From NCBI RefSeq assembly GCF_002002885.1, contig NZ_CP019510.1:2356001-2420000 (forward strand): a stretch of DNA of 64,000 nucleotides, in the 5' to 3' direction. The notes under the pieces are model-generated. The model was given only the letters and a program-made list of their open reading frames with translations, was not told the origin of the DNA and searched no databases. The translations under genes were made by a program, and so were the position numbers. Below are positions 8,924 through 17,284 of this stretch, piece by piece (position 1 is the stretch's first letter; every line of letters begins with the position of its first letter). The DNA comes from Janthinobacterium sp. LM6. Lineage in GTDB: Bacteria; Pseudomonadota; Gammaproteobacteria; Burkholderiales; Burkholderiaceae_D.

Positions 8924-9442
8924 TCAGGGCGCGGCAAAATCGGGCACGGCAAAAAAGCACAGCAGGTTGGCCTTGCTCAGGTATTTTTTGACGGAATGCG
9001 TGGTGGTGCCCAGTTCGGCGGCGATCTCGGCATAGGTCATGCCGTCCAGGTGGGCCAGCAGGAAGGCGGCCCTGGCCTTGGCGGAAAGCTGGTCCAGCGC
9101 GCGGTCGACCAGTTGCAGCGATTCGAGCAGGAGGGACATCGCTTCCGGCGACGGCGCGCACGCTTGCGGCTGCAGCAGCAGGGCGTCGAGGTAGGCCCGT
9201 TCCAGCGCTTCGCGGCGGCAGTGGTTGGCCAGCAGGCGCTTGGCGATGGTGGCCAGGAAAGGGCGCGGCTGCGCGATCCCGGCACTGCTGCGCGCAACGA
9301 AGATCTTCAGGAAGGTATCCTGCGCCAGGTCGCCCGCCAGCCCCGCATCGTGCAGGCGGCGCTTCAGCCAATGCAGCAGCCAGGAGTGGTGCTCGGCATA
9401 CAGCGACTGGAAATCGGACGACGGGGAAGGGGCGGACAGCAT
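8924..9442 (-). CDS. fecI: FecI-like ECF RNA polymerase sigma factor
   Basis: A 172-residue extracytoplasmic-function sigma factor. Region 2 is FQSLYAEHHSWLLHWLKRRL...AGDLAQDTFLKIFV (about 11-50). Region 4 is VDRALDQLSAKARAAFLLAHLDGMTYAEIAAELGTTTHSVKKYLSKA (about 112-158), with the helix-turn-helix typical of FecI. It should drive transcription of the adjacent receptor gene when FecR is activated. A near-perfect Fur palindrome lies 24 bases upstream of the start, so iron should repress the whole set. Confidence 0.9.
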   Translation of the reverse strand: MLSAPSPSSDFQSLYAEHHSWLLHWLKRRLHDAGLAGDLAQDTFLKIFVARSSAGIAQPRPFLATIAKRLLANHCRREALERAYLDALLLQPQACAPSPEAMSLLLESLQLVDRALDQLSAKARAAFLLAHLDGMTYAEIAAELGTTTHSVKKYLSKANLLCFFAVPDFAAP

Positions 9443-9465
9443 GCGTACGGGATGGCTTAATCTAA

Positions 9466-9482
9466 ATGAGAATTGTTCTCAT
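9466..9482 (-). promoter_or_regulatory. Fur box upstream of fecI
   Basis: ATGAGAA-TTG-TTCTCAT is a perfect 7-3-7 palindrome rich in the GAGAAT/ATTCTC units of FecI-type Fur sites. It lies 24 bases upstream of the fecI start codon, where it would block the promoter when iron is plentiful. Confidence 0.82.
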
Positions 9483-9660
9483 GATAGCGTAGCGGCGCCC
9501 GCCAGGCAATCGGGAAAACGCGGCGTTGTTGAAATGCGACTGCGCGTCCCAGTCGTGTGCGGTGGTGGATTTGCGCCCGCGCACGGCAGATGTAAAAGTT
9601 TCCTTGGCGCAAGCTTTCATGTGAGAAAATGCGGGCTGTCGATGTGGTGCGGAGCGAAAA

Positions 9661-10329
9661 ATGATGTGGATGGTTGGCGGTGCCCTGGTTCTCCTGGTCG
9701 CCAGATTCTTATGGTTGGCCTTTTTTCACCGGGTCAACGCGATGTCGCGCCAGGCGGAACTGATGAACTGGCTCGACATCGGCCGGGTGTCGAATGCCGA
9801 TGGCGGCAAGGATATTCTGTTGGCGAGAAACGAGCGCGGCGCCCGGATCGACTGGCGCACGGGCGAGGTCTGGCTGATGAATCCGAAGGTAGAGGAGCCG
9901 TTTGCCGATTTCCTCGCCGTCGAGCGCTGGCTGACCTTGCGCGACATGCCGCCGGCGGACAAGCCGGCCGCAGCCGCTCCTGCGCCTGCGGAGCCGGAAC
10001 CGGAGGCGGCGCCGGACGCCGGACCCGTGCGCGATACCTTGCCGGCCTTCCAGCAAAAGGTCGATGCGTGTCTGGCCAAGGCGGAAGGCGGCCAGGAATT
10101 GCTGGAAACCAAGCAGGCGTTCGAGGCGGGCAGCGAGCCTTACCTTGAAGCGTCGACGGAATTGAGCAAGACCGCGCTGGAGCTGGAAGTGTCGCCCGCC
10201 ATGGTGGCCACGTTTCATATCAGCGCCTTTGCCGCGCTGGCCGAAACGGCGGGAGCCGACAAGCTGGAACGGGTGGCGGCCAGCCTGCATGCGGCGGCCA
10301 GGCAGATCAGGGCCAGCGTCGCCGCGTGA
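9661..10329 (+). CDS. Membrane-anchored protein of unknown function, 222 aa
   Basis: The N-terminus (MMWMVGGALVLLVARFLWLAFF) is one hydrophobic segment that probably anchors the protein. The region at about 30-100 (MNWLDIGRVSNADGGKDILLARNERGARIDWRTGEVWLMNP) looks like a small beta-rich domain. A Pro/Ala/Glu linker (about 100-125) leads to a helical C-terminal domain. I recognise no family. It stands alone between the divergent fecI and a terminator hairpin at 10350-10387. Confidence 0.6.
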   Translation: MMWMVGGALVLLVARFLWLAFFHRVNAMSRQAELMNWLDIGRVSNADGGKDILLARNERGARIDWRTGEVWLMNPKVEEPFADFLAVERWLTLRDMPPADKPAAAAPAPAEPEPEAAPDAGPVRDTLPAFQQKVDACLAKAEGGQELLETKQAFEAGSEPYLEASTELSKTALELEVSPAMVATFHISAFAALAETAGADKLERVAASLHAAARQIRASVAA

Positions 10330-10349
10330 GCGGGCCAGGCCTGGAATGA

Positions 10350-10387
10350 AAAAACCGCTGACTCCCTTGCAGGAATCAGCGGTTTTT
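10350..10387. terminator. Bidirectional terminator
   Basis: A 12-bp perfect stem (AAAAACCGCTGA / TCAGCGGTTTTT) with a 14-base loop. Runs of A and T on both sides let it end the plus-strand gene (stop at 10329) and the minus-strand tRNA (3' end at 10394). Confidence 0.8.
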
Positions 10388-10393
10388 ATGTAT

Positions 10394-10470
10394 TGGTTGC
10401 GGGGACAGGATTTGAACCTGTGACCTTCGGGTTATGAGCCCGACGAGCTGCCAGACTGCTCCACCCCGCA
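10394..10470 (-). tRNA. Initiator tRNA-fMet (CAT anticodon), copy 1
   Basis: A 77-base cloverleaf. Acceptor GCGGGG pairs with CCCCGC, the D arm is GGAGCAGTCTGGCAGCTCG, anticodon CAT sits in the stem GGGCTCATAACCC, the T arm is ACAGGTTCAAATCCTGT, and the CCA end is encoded. Three consecutive G:C pairs under the anticodon loop mark it as the initiator rather than elongator tRNA. Base 1 is T facing A72, giving a weak U-A end pair where E. coli has the C-A mismatch. A second gene with the same mature sequence lies 221 bp upstream on the same strand. Confidence 0.96.
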
Positions 10471-10475
10471 GACGA

Positions 10476-10504
10476 ATTATAACCGAGTTTGCTGCATTGC
10501 GAAA
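10476..10504 (-). promoter_or_regulatory. Promoter of tRNA-fMet copy 1
   Basis: On the minus strand TTTCGC (-35) and a perfect TATAAT (-10, 10476-10481) are separated by 17 bases. The mature tRNA starts 5 bases downstream of the -10 box. The matching position in copy 2 carries TTGCGC-17-TATAAT. Confidence 0.7.
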
Positions 10505-10568
10505 GAGCGGATGGAAATGGAGGATATTTGGCTTGCAGGATGGCCATTGAGATACCGCGCCGCAATGG

Positions 10569-10607
10569 AAAAAGCCGCTGATTCTCTTGCAAGAATCAGC
10601 GGCTTTT
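10569..10607. terminator. Terminator between the two initiator tRNA genes
   Basis: The stem AAAAGCCGCTGATTCT pairs with AGAATCAGCGGCTTTT, leaving only a 5-7 base loop. It ends transcription of tRNA copy 2 on the minus strand. It is related to the terminator after copy 1 (shared core CCGCTGA...TCAGCGG), which indicates that tRNA and terminator were duplicated together. Confidence 0.82.
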
Positions 10608-10614
10608 CGGTATC

Positions 10615-10691
10615 TGGTTGCGGGGACAGGATTTGAACCTGTGACCTTCGGGTTATGAGCCCGACGAGCTGCCAGACTGCTCCACCCCGCA
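10615..10691 (-). tRNA. Initiator tRNA-fMet (CAT anticodon), copy 2
   Basis: The mature 77-base sequence is the same as copy 1, with the initiator GGG/CCC anticodon stem, T1-A72 end pair and encoded CCA. It has its own promoter (10697-10725) and terminator (10569-10607), so both copies should be expressed independently. Confidence 0.96.
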
Positions 10692-10696
10692 GGCGA

Positions 10697-10725
10697 ATTA
10701 TAGCGGGGTTTGCTGCAATGCGCAA
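10697..10725 (-). promoter_or_regulatory. Promoter of tRNA-fMet copy 2
   Basis: On the minus strand TTGCGC (-35), a 17-base spacer and TATAAT (-10, 10697-10702). The tRNA starts 5 bases downstream. Confidence 0.72.
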
Positions 10726-10747
10726 TGGCCGGGTTTCAGACCCTGGA

Positions 10748-11926
10748 TTATGCCGCCGCCAGGCGCCACAGCGAGGTGATTTCCTGCGAGCGGGCCGCAT
10801 GCAGGCTGTCCGTCGCATCCTGCGCGCGCGGGTGCGTGGGTTTTACGTCCAGGCGGTCGACGACCTTCAAGCCCGCCTGCGCTATCCATTCCAGCAATTG
10901 CGCGCGCGGGCGCAGGCCCAGGTGCTCGGCCAGGTCGGACAAAATCAGCCAGCCTTCGCCGCTTGGCTCCAGGTGGTCGGCCAGGCCGGCGAGGAAACCG
11001 CGCAGCATGCGGCTGTCCGGGTCGTAGACGGCGTATTCGATCGGCGAGCTGGGGCGGGCCGGCAGCCAGGGCGGATTGCATACGACGAGCGGGGCGCGGC
11101 CGGCGGGGAACAGGTCGGCCTGCACCACCTCGACCTTGTCGATCAAGTCGAGGCGGGCCAGGTTTTCGCGCGCGCAGGACAGGGCGCGCGGGTCCTGGTC
11201 GGTGGCAACGATGCGCTGAATGCCGCGCTGCGCCAGCACGGCGGCCAGCACGCCCGTGCCGGTGCCGATATCGAAGGCCAGCTTGGCGCGCGCGGGCAGC
11301 GGCGCGTCGGCCACCAGGCCCACGTATTCGCCGCGGATGGGCGCGAACACGCCGTAATGCGGATGGATGCGCTGGCCCAGGGCCGGCAGTTCCACGCCCG
11401 TGCGGCGCCATTCATGCGCGCCGATCAGGCCCAGCAGTTCGCGCAGCGAGGCGACGAACGGCTCTTCGCCGCGGCCATATGCTTCATTGCACGCCAGTTT
11501 CACGTCCGGCGCGCGGCGCAGCGGGATCGTGTAATCGGCATCGAAAGGCAGCAGCAGCATGGCCAGGGTGCGGGCGCGCTGCGACTGGGCCTGGCGGTGC
11601 AGATGGAAGGCTTCCGTGGCCGATGGTTCCGGCTTGGCCAGTTTGGCGGCCTTGGCCTTCTTGCTCGGCTTGTCGTTCTTGTGGTCGGCGCGCCGCGCCA
11701 GCGCCTGCAGCAGCTGGCGCGCGTTCTGGAAGTCGCCGCGCCACAGCATGGCCGTGCCTTCGCAGGCCAGGCGGTAAGCCTGGTCGGCCGTCGTGCGGTC
11801 GTCGGCGATGACGACGCGCTTGGGCGGCGGCATGCCGCTTTCCGAGCGCCAGCGGGCCGAATGCTCGGCGCCGTTTTCGCTCCAGTGGATCTGCGGATGA
11901 ACGGTAGGTGAAGAAGTGTCGGACAT
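10748..11926 (-). CDS. Class I SAM-dependent methyltransferase
   Basis: About 392 residues from the ATG at 11926 (MSDTSSPTVHPQIHW). The frame is open for 62 more codons upstream, but those run back towards the neighbouring gene and look non-coding. The C-terminal half is a Rossmann methyltransferase: SAM-binding motif I LAFDIGTGTGVLAAVLAQRG, acidic loop VATDQDPRALSCARENL, and motif IV VVCNPPWLP. This NPPW form is typical of N-methyltransferases acting on glutamine or nucleobases (HemK/PrmC and RlmG/RsmC relatives). The N-terminal half (RACEGTAMLWRGDFQNARQLLQALARR-type helix, then a Lys-rich stretch) is not recognised. Substrate unknown. Confidence 0.75.
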   Translation of the reverse strand: MSDTSSPTVHPQIHWSENGAEHSARWRSESGMPPPKRVVIADDRTTADQAYRLACEGTAMLWRGDFQNARQLLQALARRADHKNDKPSKKAKAAKLAKPEPSATEAFHLHRQAQSQRARTLAMLLLPFDADYTIPLRRAPDVKLACNEAYGRGEEPFVASLRELLGLIGAHEWRRTGVELPALGQRIHPHYGVFAPIRGEYVGLVADAPLPARAKLAFDIGTGTGVLAAVLAQRGIQRIVATDQDPRALSCARENLARLDLIDKVEVVQADLFPAGRAPLVVCNPPWLPARPSSPIEYAVYDPDSRMLRGFLAGLADHLEPSGEGWLILSDLAEHLGLRPRAQLLEWIAQAGLKVVDRLDVKPTHPRAQDATDSLHAARSQEITSLWRLAAA

Positions 11927-11984
11927 GGGATTCAATCGATAGAAGGGGGCGCGCGGCATGGTCGCCTGCGCAGGCCGTCTTCCA

Positions 11985-12854
11985 TTATACGTCGCCGGCC
12001 GTGCTGCCAGCGGGGGCCGTGCCATAGGCGAGTGCCAGCGCGCGGGCGCGCGCCTGCTCTTCCGGCGTGGTTTCCACGGCTTGCCTGTCGACTTTGGCGG
12101 TCTCGGTGGCATGGTCCGGCTGCACCAGCTTGAGCAAACGCAAGCTCAGGCTGCCCGCCAGGTCGCCATCCTTGCCGCTGGCGCCATCGGCGTTGCTGTT
12201 GACATTGTTATTAAAAATGTTGCTTTGCAATTGTTGACCCAGCAGTTCGAACAGGTCGTGCAGACTGCCGCCGAAGTGCGTGGCGGGCAATTCTTTGGCG
12301 GGCGGGGCGGCGTCATCGGATGATGTGGCTTCCGGCGTTTCACCTTGCGTTTGCGCAAATGCGCCCGCACTGATGTTCGATTGATATTGCACTTCCACTT
12401 CGAAGTCGAAGGTCTGGCCATCGGCCGTGGTGATCTTGCCCTTGCCGATGAAATGGGCGTTTTCATCGAGGCTGAAGGCGGCGGCGCGGCTGCTGGCGCC
12501 TGCGCCCGAGACGCTGGCGCTGCCGCTGCTGAAGCTGGAACCGGCCTGCAGGTCGACGGAATCGAAGGCAACGCTGGCGCCGTCGCCGAACAGCTGGCGC
12601 GTCATGGTGGAAAGAAAATCCTGCGCCACGTCGACCGTGGCGTTGCCCAGCGCATCGGTCCGTTGCGACAATCCCTTGGCCGACAGGTCCAGGCCATTTT
12701 TCGACAGCGCCACCACGTCTTGCGCCGTGCGCTGCATCAGGGGCGCAGCGGCCAGGCCGGTGGCGCCGGCGCCCGCTTTTTGCGGCGCCTGTCCTGCCAG
12801 GGGATTGGCTGCGGGCTGGCGCGAGCCGGAAAGGAGGGCGGGGAGCTGGGACAT
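11985..12854 (-). CDS. Protein of unknown function, possibly DUF5610-like
   Basis: About 289 residues from the ATG at 12854 (MSQLPALLSGSRQPAANPL). The N-terminus is Ala/Gly-rich and low in complexity. The centre (RTAQDVVALSKNGLDLSAKGL, then FIGKGKITTADGQTFDFEVEVQYQSN) resembles DUF5610-type proteins, some of which are predicted to be extracellular or flagellum-associated; this match is from memory and tentative. A Gln/Asn-rich stretch (LGQQLQSNIFNNNVNSN) follows. No signal peptide or membrane helix is visible. It is 58 bases upstream of the methyltransferase on the same strand. Confidence 0.5.
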   Translation of the reverse strand: MSQLPALLSGSRQPAANPLAGQAPQKAGAGATGLAAAPLMQRTAQDVVALSKNGLDLSAKGLSQRTDALGNATVDVAQDFLSTMTRQLFGDGASVAFDSVDLQAGSSFSSGSASVSGAGASSRAAAFSLDENAHFIGKGKITTADGQTFDFEVEVQYQSNISAGAFAQTQGETPEATSSDDAAPPAKELPATHFGGSLHDLFELLGQQLQSNIFNNNVNSNADGASGKDGDLAGSLSLRLLKLVQPDHATETAKVDRQAVETTPEEQARARALALAYGTAPAGSTAGDV

Positions 12855-12914
12855 GGTGGGTTCAAATGGGGGAGATAGGCGAATTAACGGCACTATCGCC
12901 CCATTCTTTAACCA

Positions 12915-13124
12915 TTAGTGGTGGTGCGACCAGCTACCGTCTGCCGATTCCAGGTAGGACTTGACGGCATCGGCCTGGCCCGTGGCGTGACGCTTGAGTT
13001 CGCCGCATGCGCAAATGCCCTGATACGGCTGGATATGCGAGCAGGCGGAGACTTTTTGCAGGTAAACCTGCATGGATTTGTGACATTTTACGCACTTGAA
13101 GGTGAGGCTGCGGGCGGCTTTCAT
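12915..13124 (-). CDS. Small zinc-ribbon-like protein, 69 aa
   Basis: AAGGA lies 6 bases upstream of the ATG. The sequence has two cysteine pairs, CVKC at about 11-14 and CAC at about 38-40, plus C28, and it ends in three histidines. This suggests a small metal-binding knuckle. No family or partner was recognised. Confidence 0.6.
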   Translation of the reverse strand: MKAARSLTFKCVKCHKSMQVYLQKVSACSHIQPYQGICACGELKRHATGQADAVKSYLESADGSWSHHH

Positions 13125-13302
13125 GGGGTTCCTTGAACTGTTGCGGGGCGTAGAGTTCGTCTACGCGAAGGCGGCGATTTTAACGCACTCCGGTCATCGT
13201 TACACGTTGTTGCATCTGCGCCACGCGGACGTCAACTGAATCCGCGCCGTGACGTTGAACGTATATAGGAGGTCGTCTGACCGCCATTGAAGAGGTAGCA
13301 CC

Positions 13303-13470
13303 ATGGACAAGCGTGACAAGGAAAAGCCTGTACAGCCCGCCAAGGAGCTGGTGAGAAAATGGTTGAAAGCGGAGCTGGAACAGCGCCGGCCCCCGCCCGA
13401 CCCCGAGCAGATCCGCCGCGAACTGGGCTGGGATTTGCTCAGGCTGGGACGCGAACCGCTAGCTCGATGA
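13303..13470 (+). CDS. Small charged protein, 55 aa
   Basis: A short frame with ATG at 13303, AGAGG 9 bases upstream, and TGA at 13468-13470. The product is mostly charged and helical: MDKRDKEKPVQPAKELVRKW, then LKAELEQRRPPPDPEQIRRE, ending LGWDLLRLGREPLAR. The amphipathic pattern (LVRKWLKAELE; IRRELGWDLLRL) and the plausible ribosome site argue for a real gene. Function unknown. It converges on sbcC with a 16-base gap. Confidence 0.5.
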   Translation: MDKRDKEKPVQPAKELVRKWLKAELEQRRPPPDPEQIRRELGWDLLRLGREPLAR

Positions 13471-13486
13471 CGCCTTTGCCACGCCG

Positions 13487-16400
13487 TTAGCGCACCGTCA
13501 CCACGCTCTTGCCGCCTGACCCCGGTTGCACGAGGATACGGGTGGCGATGCGCTCCGTCATTTCCTGCACGTGCGAGATGACGCCCACCTTGCGTCCCAT
13601 CGCTTGCAGGCCGTCGAGCGCATCCATGGCCACGCGCAGGGTTTCCGTGTCCAGGCTGCCGAAGCCCTCGTCGATGAACAGCGATTCCACGCGCACGCGG
13701 TTCGAGGACAGCGAGGCCAGGCCCAGCGCCAGGGCCAGCGAGACGAGGAACGATTCGCCGCCCGACAGCGAATGCACGGAGCGCAGCTCGCCGCCCATGT
13801 CCTGGTCGCGCACCATCAGGCCCAGCGACGGATTGTTCGGGTTGTCGATGCGTTCGAGCTGATAGCGGCGCGCCAGGTGGTTCAGGTGCGCGTTGGCATA
13901 GCCGAGCAGCACTTCTAGGGTGAATTGCTGCGCGTAGTTGCGGAATTTCTTGCCGTCGGCCGAGCCGATCAGTTCATTCAGGCTGGCCCAGCGCCGCTCG
14001 ATGACGGCTTGCGCCTCGATTTGCGCCAGCATCGCTTGCGCGCTGTGGCGCCTGGCGTCGTCCTGCGCGATGGCCAGGCGCAGTCGCGTCGCTTCCTGGT
14101 TGGCCGCCTGGCGTTCGGCGCCAAGCGCGTCTAGCGCCGCCTGCAACACGGCCTCGTCCATTTCCACTGCCTCCGGCGGCTGCTGCACGTGCGCGGCCAG
14201 TTGCTGCCGGCGCTCGGCCAGCACGGAAACGGCCACCGTGTGGCGGTCGGCGATCGCTTGCAGGGCATCGCGCTCGGCGCGCATGGCGTCCATGGGGATG
14301 GCCAGGCGCGCGCGCAGCTCGTCGAGCGTGGCGGGCGCGTGGCCGGAGTGACGCTGCCGGAACTGCTGCAGCCAGTCGTGCAGGGCGACGGTGGCGCCGT
14401 GTTCCTGTTCGCGCAGGGCGGCCAGGCGCTGCGACAACTGTGCGCACGCTTCGTCGAGGCGCGCGCGCTGCTGGCTGGCCGCGTGGGCTGCCGCCTGCTG
14501 CTGCGCCAGCTGGTCTTTGGCCTGCGCGATGGCCGCCGCCAGGCTGCGTTCCACCTCGGCCACGCTCTGGCCCTGCCACAGCGCGTTGCGCTCCGCTTGC
14601 AGTGTCGTGCGCTGTTTGTCGGCGGCGGCAAAGGCGGCGTGGGATTCCTGCGCCGCTTGCCGTGCCTTGCCGGCGGCCAGCTGCGCTGCTGCCAGCTGCG
14701 CGGCCAGGGTCGCTAGCGCGTGGCCGCGCTGGTCCTGGTCCGCCTGCTGTTTCAGCCATTGCCGGCTTTCCGCTTCGCGCGCCGCGCGGAAGGCGGCGGG
14801 GCCGGCGCGCCAGCTGTCTTTCCAGCCTTCGGCGCCTTCCACGTCGGCAAACGCGGCATCGAGCTGCGCCAGCAAGCCGTCAAGCGCGCCGCGCGACGTT
14901 TCCGCCTTGTCCAGACTGGCCGCCTGCTGTGCCTGCAATTGCGCCAGACGCGTCTGCATTTCGGCGACGGCGCTTGTGCAGCGCGCGTGTACGGCGCTGG
15001 CCAGTTCGTGCGCCGCCTGCGCCTGCTCGCGCCGCGCGCCGGCCTGGCGCAGCGCCTCCTCCTGCTGCGCCAGCGCTTGCAGGGCTGCCGTATTGGCCGC
15101 CAGCTGCTGCGCGAACCAGTCCGCGCGCTGGTGTGCCGGCGGCAGTTGCAGGGTGTCCGCATGCGGCTGCCATTGCGCGTTCAAGCTGTCGATGGCGGGC
15201 GGCAGGACGGCCAATTCCGCATCCGTCTGCGCCTGTTCCCGCGCGGTCGCGGCCAGCGCCGCCCTGTGCGTGGCGAGTTGCTCCAGATTGCCGCGCGCCT
15301 GTGCGCGGCAGGCCAGGACTTCATCCTGCAAGCTGGCCAGCATCGCCTGCAAGGCGTCGTCGGCGTGGCTGTAAGGGTGATCGAGTGCGCCGCAGACGGG
15401 GCAGGGCTGTTCGTCCTGCAAGGTGGCGCGCAATTGCTCCACGCTGGCCGCGCATGCCGCTTCCGCCCTTTTCAAGGATTTTTCCGCTTGCGCCAGGGCC
15501 GCTTCCAGCAGCGCCGTTTGTGCCGCCTGCACCGCCAGCGCCGTCGTTTCCGTTTGCGCGGCTTGCGCCAGTTGCGCCGCCCTCGCTTGTCCGTGCGCCA
15601 GCTCCTGCTGCTTGCGCGCCAGCTCCGTCCACGTCTTTTCCGCCGCATTCAGTTGGCGCGCATGGTCTTCCAGCTGGCCGCGCTGTTGCTGCAGCAGCTG
15701 TCCATCGATGGCTTGCACGGCGCACTGCGCCTCGCGCCGCTGCGCATCGTGCGCGGCGAGCGTGGCGGCGGCAGCCGCCAACGCGGCCTGTGCCTCCTGG
15801 TCCGCGGCGCCTGCCGCGCGCACCAGCTGCGCCGCTTCGGCCGCCCTGGCGTCGGCCGCATCGGCTTGCGCGGCCGCCTGGCCGGCCTGGGCGAACAGCT
15901 GGTCCGACAATTGCCACGACGCGGCCAGCGCTTGCCAGTGCTGGTGCGACGTCAGCCACAGGCGGCCCGTTTCCTGCTCCGCCTGCATGGCGTGCTGGTG
16001 CTGCTGCAGCTCGTGCAAGGTGGCGCGCGCCGTCTCGTTGGCCTGGTCGGCCGCCAGTGCGCCATCCTGCGCCTGGCGGTGCGCTGGCAAGTGTGCCGCA
16101 ATGCCGGCATCGAGCGCCTTGGCTTGATCGAGCCGGGGCGCCGCGTCGCGCTGCGCCGCTTCCCTGGCTTGCAAGGCCGCCGCCGCCAGCTGCACGCTGG
16201 CGGTCAGTTGCGTTTCGCTGGCCACGGCTTGCGCCGCGTGCGCGCGCGACGCTTCCAGTGCGGCGCCGGTGCCTGAGATGTCGTTCGCCAGGCGCGCCAC
16301 GTCGTCGATGAGGGGACGCGCCGGCTGCAGCAATTCCCACTGCGCCAGCGCCGTGCGGCGCTCGTCGGCGGCGGCCCGTTCGGCATCCGCGCCATCGAGC

Positions 16401-17245
16401 GCCGCTTGCGCCGCCGTTACCTGGTTTTGCAGCTTGTGCGTCTCGTGGTGCCAGCGCTGCTGCAGCTCCAGCACCGCCTTGCGCAAGTCGATGGTGTGCA
16501 GGGCCGCTTCGGCGGCCTCACCCAGCGTGGCCGTTTCAGCACGTTCTTCCGGCGACAATGGCCGCTGGTCGGCCAGTTTTTCGCCCAGGCGTTCGAGCAC
16601 CTGCTTTTCCTTTTTTGCCCGCTCGAAGGCGCGCATGGAAATGTCGGTATAGATGCTGCTGCCCGTCAGAGTTTCCAGCAACTCTCCCCGTTCATTGTCT
16701 TCCGTCTTGAGGAACGTGGAAAACTCGTTCTGCGCCAGCAGCACGGCGCGCGTAAATTGGTCGAACGACAGGCCGATGCGCTTTTCGATCTCTTCCTTGA
16801 CTTCCGTCTTGGTGCCGCCGATGGGTTGCAGTGCTGGCAGCTGGTGCAAGCTCATGGCGGTCGCCTGCAGCGCCCCTTCGGCCTTCGTGCGCGAGCGGCG
16901 CACGCTCCAGCGCGCGCGGTAGCTGGCGCCGTCGTTGCCGACAAAGTCCACCTGCGCGTAACCTTCGGGCGTGCCGCGGCGCAGCAGGGTGCGCGTATCC
17001 TGGGCGTTGACGGTTTCCTTGCCCACGTCGGGCAGGGCGCTGCCCCGGCCCAGCACCTTCAACAGGCGCGGCGTGGCGTCGTACAGGGCCAGGCACAGCG
17101 CGTCGAGCAGGGTGCTCTTGCCCGCGCCGGTGGGCCCGCTGATGGCGAACAGGCCGGCGGACGCCAGCGGCTCCTGCTGGAAGTCGACTTCAAATTCGCC
17201 GGCCAGCGAAGCCAGGTTCTTGCCGCTGATTTTGAGGATTTTCAT
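13487..17245 (-). CDS. sbcC: Exonuclease subunit SbcC
   Basis: A 1252-residue SMC-like ATPase. The N-terminus (MKILKISGKNLASLAGEFEVDF) leads to Walker A GPTGAGKSTLLDALCLALY (about 38-56). Two very long coiled-coil arms flank a zinc-hook CPVC at about residue 613. The C-terminal ABC signature is LSGGESFLVSLALALGLASL, followed by Walker B VESLFIDEGFGSLD. With SbcD it forms the SbcCD (Rad50-Mre11-type) nuclease that cuts hairpins and protein-blocked DNA ends. Its length is in the family range (about 1050-1250). sbcD lies upstream on the same strand, but a lipoprotein gene separates the two. Confidence 0.93.
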   Translation of the reverse strand: MKILKISGKNLASLAGEFEVDFQQEPLASAGLFAISGPTGAGKSTLLDALCLALYDATPRLLKVLGRGSALPDVGKETVNAQDTRTLLRRGTPEGYAQVDFVGNDGASYRARWSVRRSRTKAEGALQATAMSLHQLPALQPIGGTKTEVKEEIEKRIGLSFDQFTRAVLLAQNEFSTFLKTEDNERGELLETLTGSSIYTDISMRAFERAKKEKQVLERLGEKLADQRPLSPEERAETATLGEAAEAALHTIDLRKAVLELQQRWHHETHKLQNQVTAAQAALDGADAERAAADERRTALAQWELLQPARPLIDDVARLANDISGTGAALEASRAHAAQAVASETQLTASVQLAAAALQAREAAQRDAAPRLDQAKALDAGIAAHLPAHRQAQDGALAADQANETARATLHELQQHQHAMQAEQETGRLWLTSHQHWQALAASWQLSDQLFAQAGQAAAQADAADARAAEAAQLVRAAGAADQEAQAALAAAAATLAAHDAQRREAQCAVQAIDGQLLQQQRGQLEDHARQLNAAEKTWTELARKQQELAHGQARAAQLAQAAQTETTALAVQAAQTALLEAALAQAEKSLKRAEAACAASVEQLRATLQDEQPCPVCGALDHPYSHADDALQAMLASLQDEVLACRAQARGNLEQLATHRAALAATAREQAQTDAELAVLPPAIDSLNAQWQPHADTLQLPPAHQRADWFAQQLAANTAALQALAQQEEALRQAGARREQAQAAHELASAVHARCTSAVAEMQTRLAQLQAQQAASLDKAETSRGALDGLLAQLDAAFADVEGAEGWKDSWRAGPAAFRAAREAESRQWLKQQADQDQRGHALATLAAQLAAAQLAAGKARQAAQESHAAFAAADKQRTTLQAERNALWQGQSVAEVERSLAAAIAQAKDQLAQQQAAAHAASQQRARLDEACAQLSQRLAALREQEHGATVALHDWLQQFRQRHSGHAPATLDELRARLAIPMDAMRAERDALQAIADRHTVAVSVLAERRQQLAAHVQQPPEAVEMDEAVLQAALDALGAERQAANQEATRLRLAIAQDDARRHSAQAMLAQIEAQAVIERRWASLNELIGSADGKKFRNYAQQFTLEVLLGYANAHLNHLARRYQLERIDNPNNPSLGLMVRDQDMGGELRSVHSLSGGESFLVSLALALGLASLSSNRVRVESLFIDEGFGSLDTETLRVAMDALDGLQAMGRKVGVISHVQEMTERIATRILVQPGSGGKSVVTVR

Positions 17246-17284
17246 GCTGGTCTTTATGCTGGTGCAGTCGCCGCGCTGGTGCGC

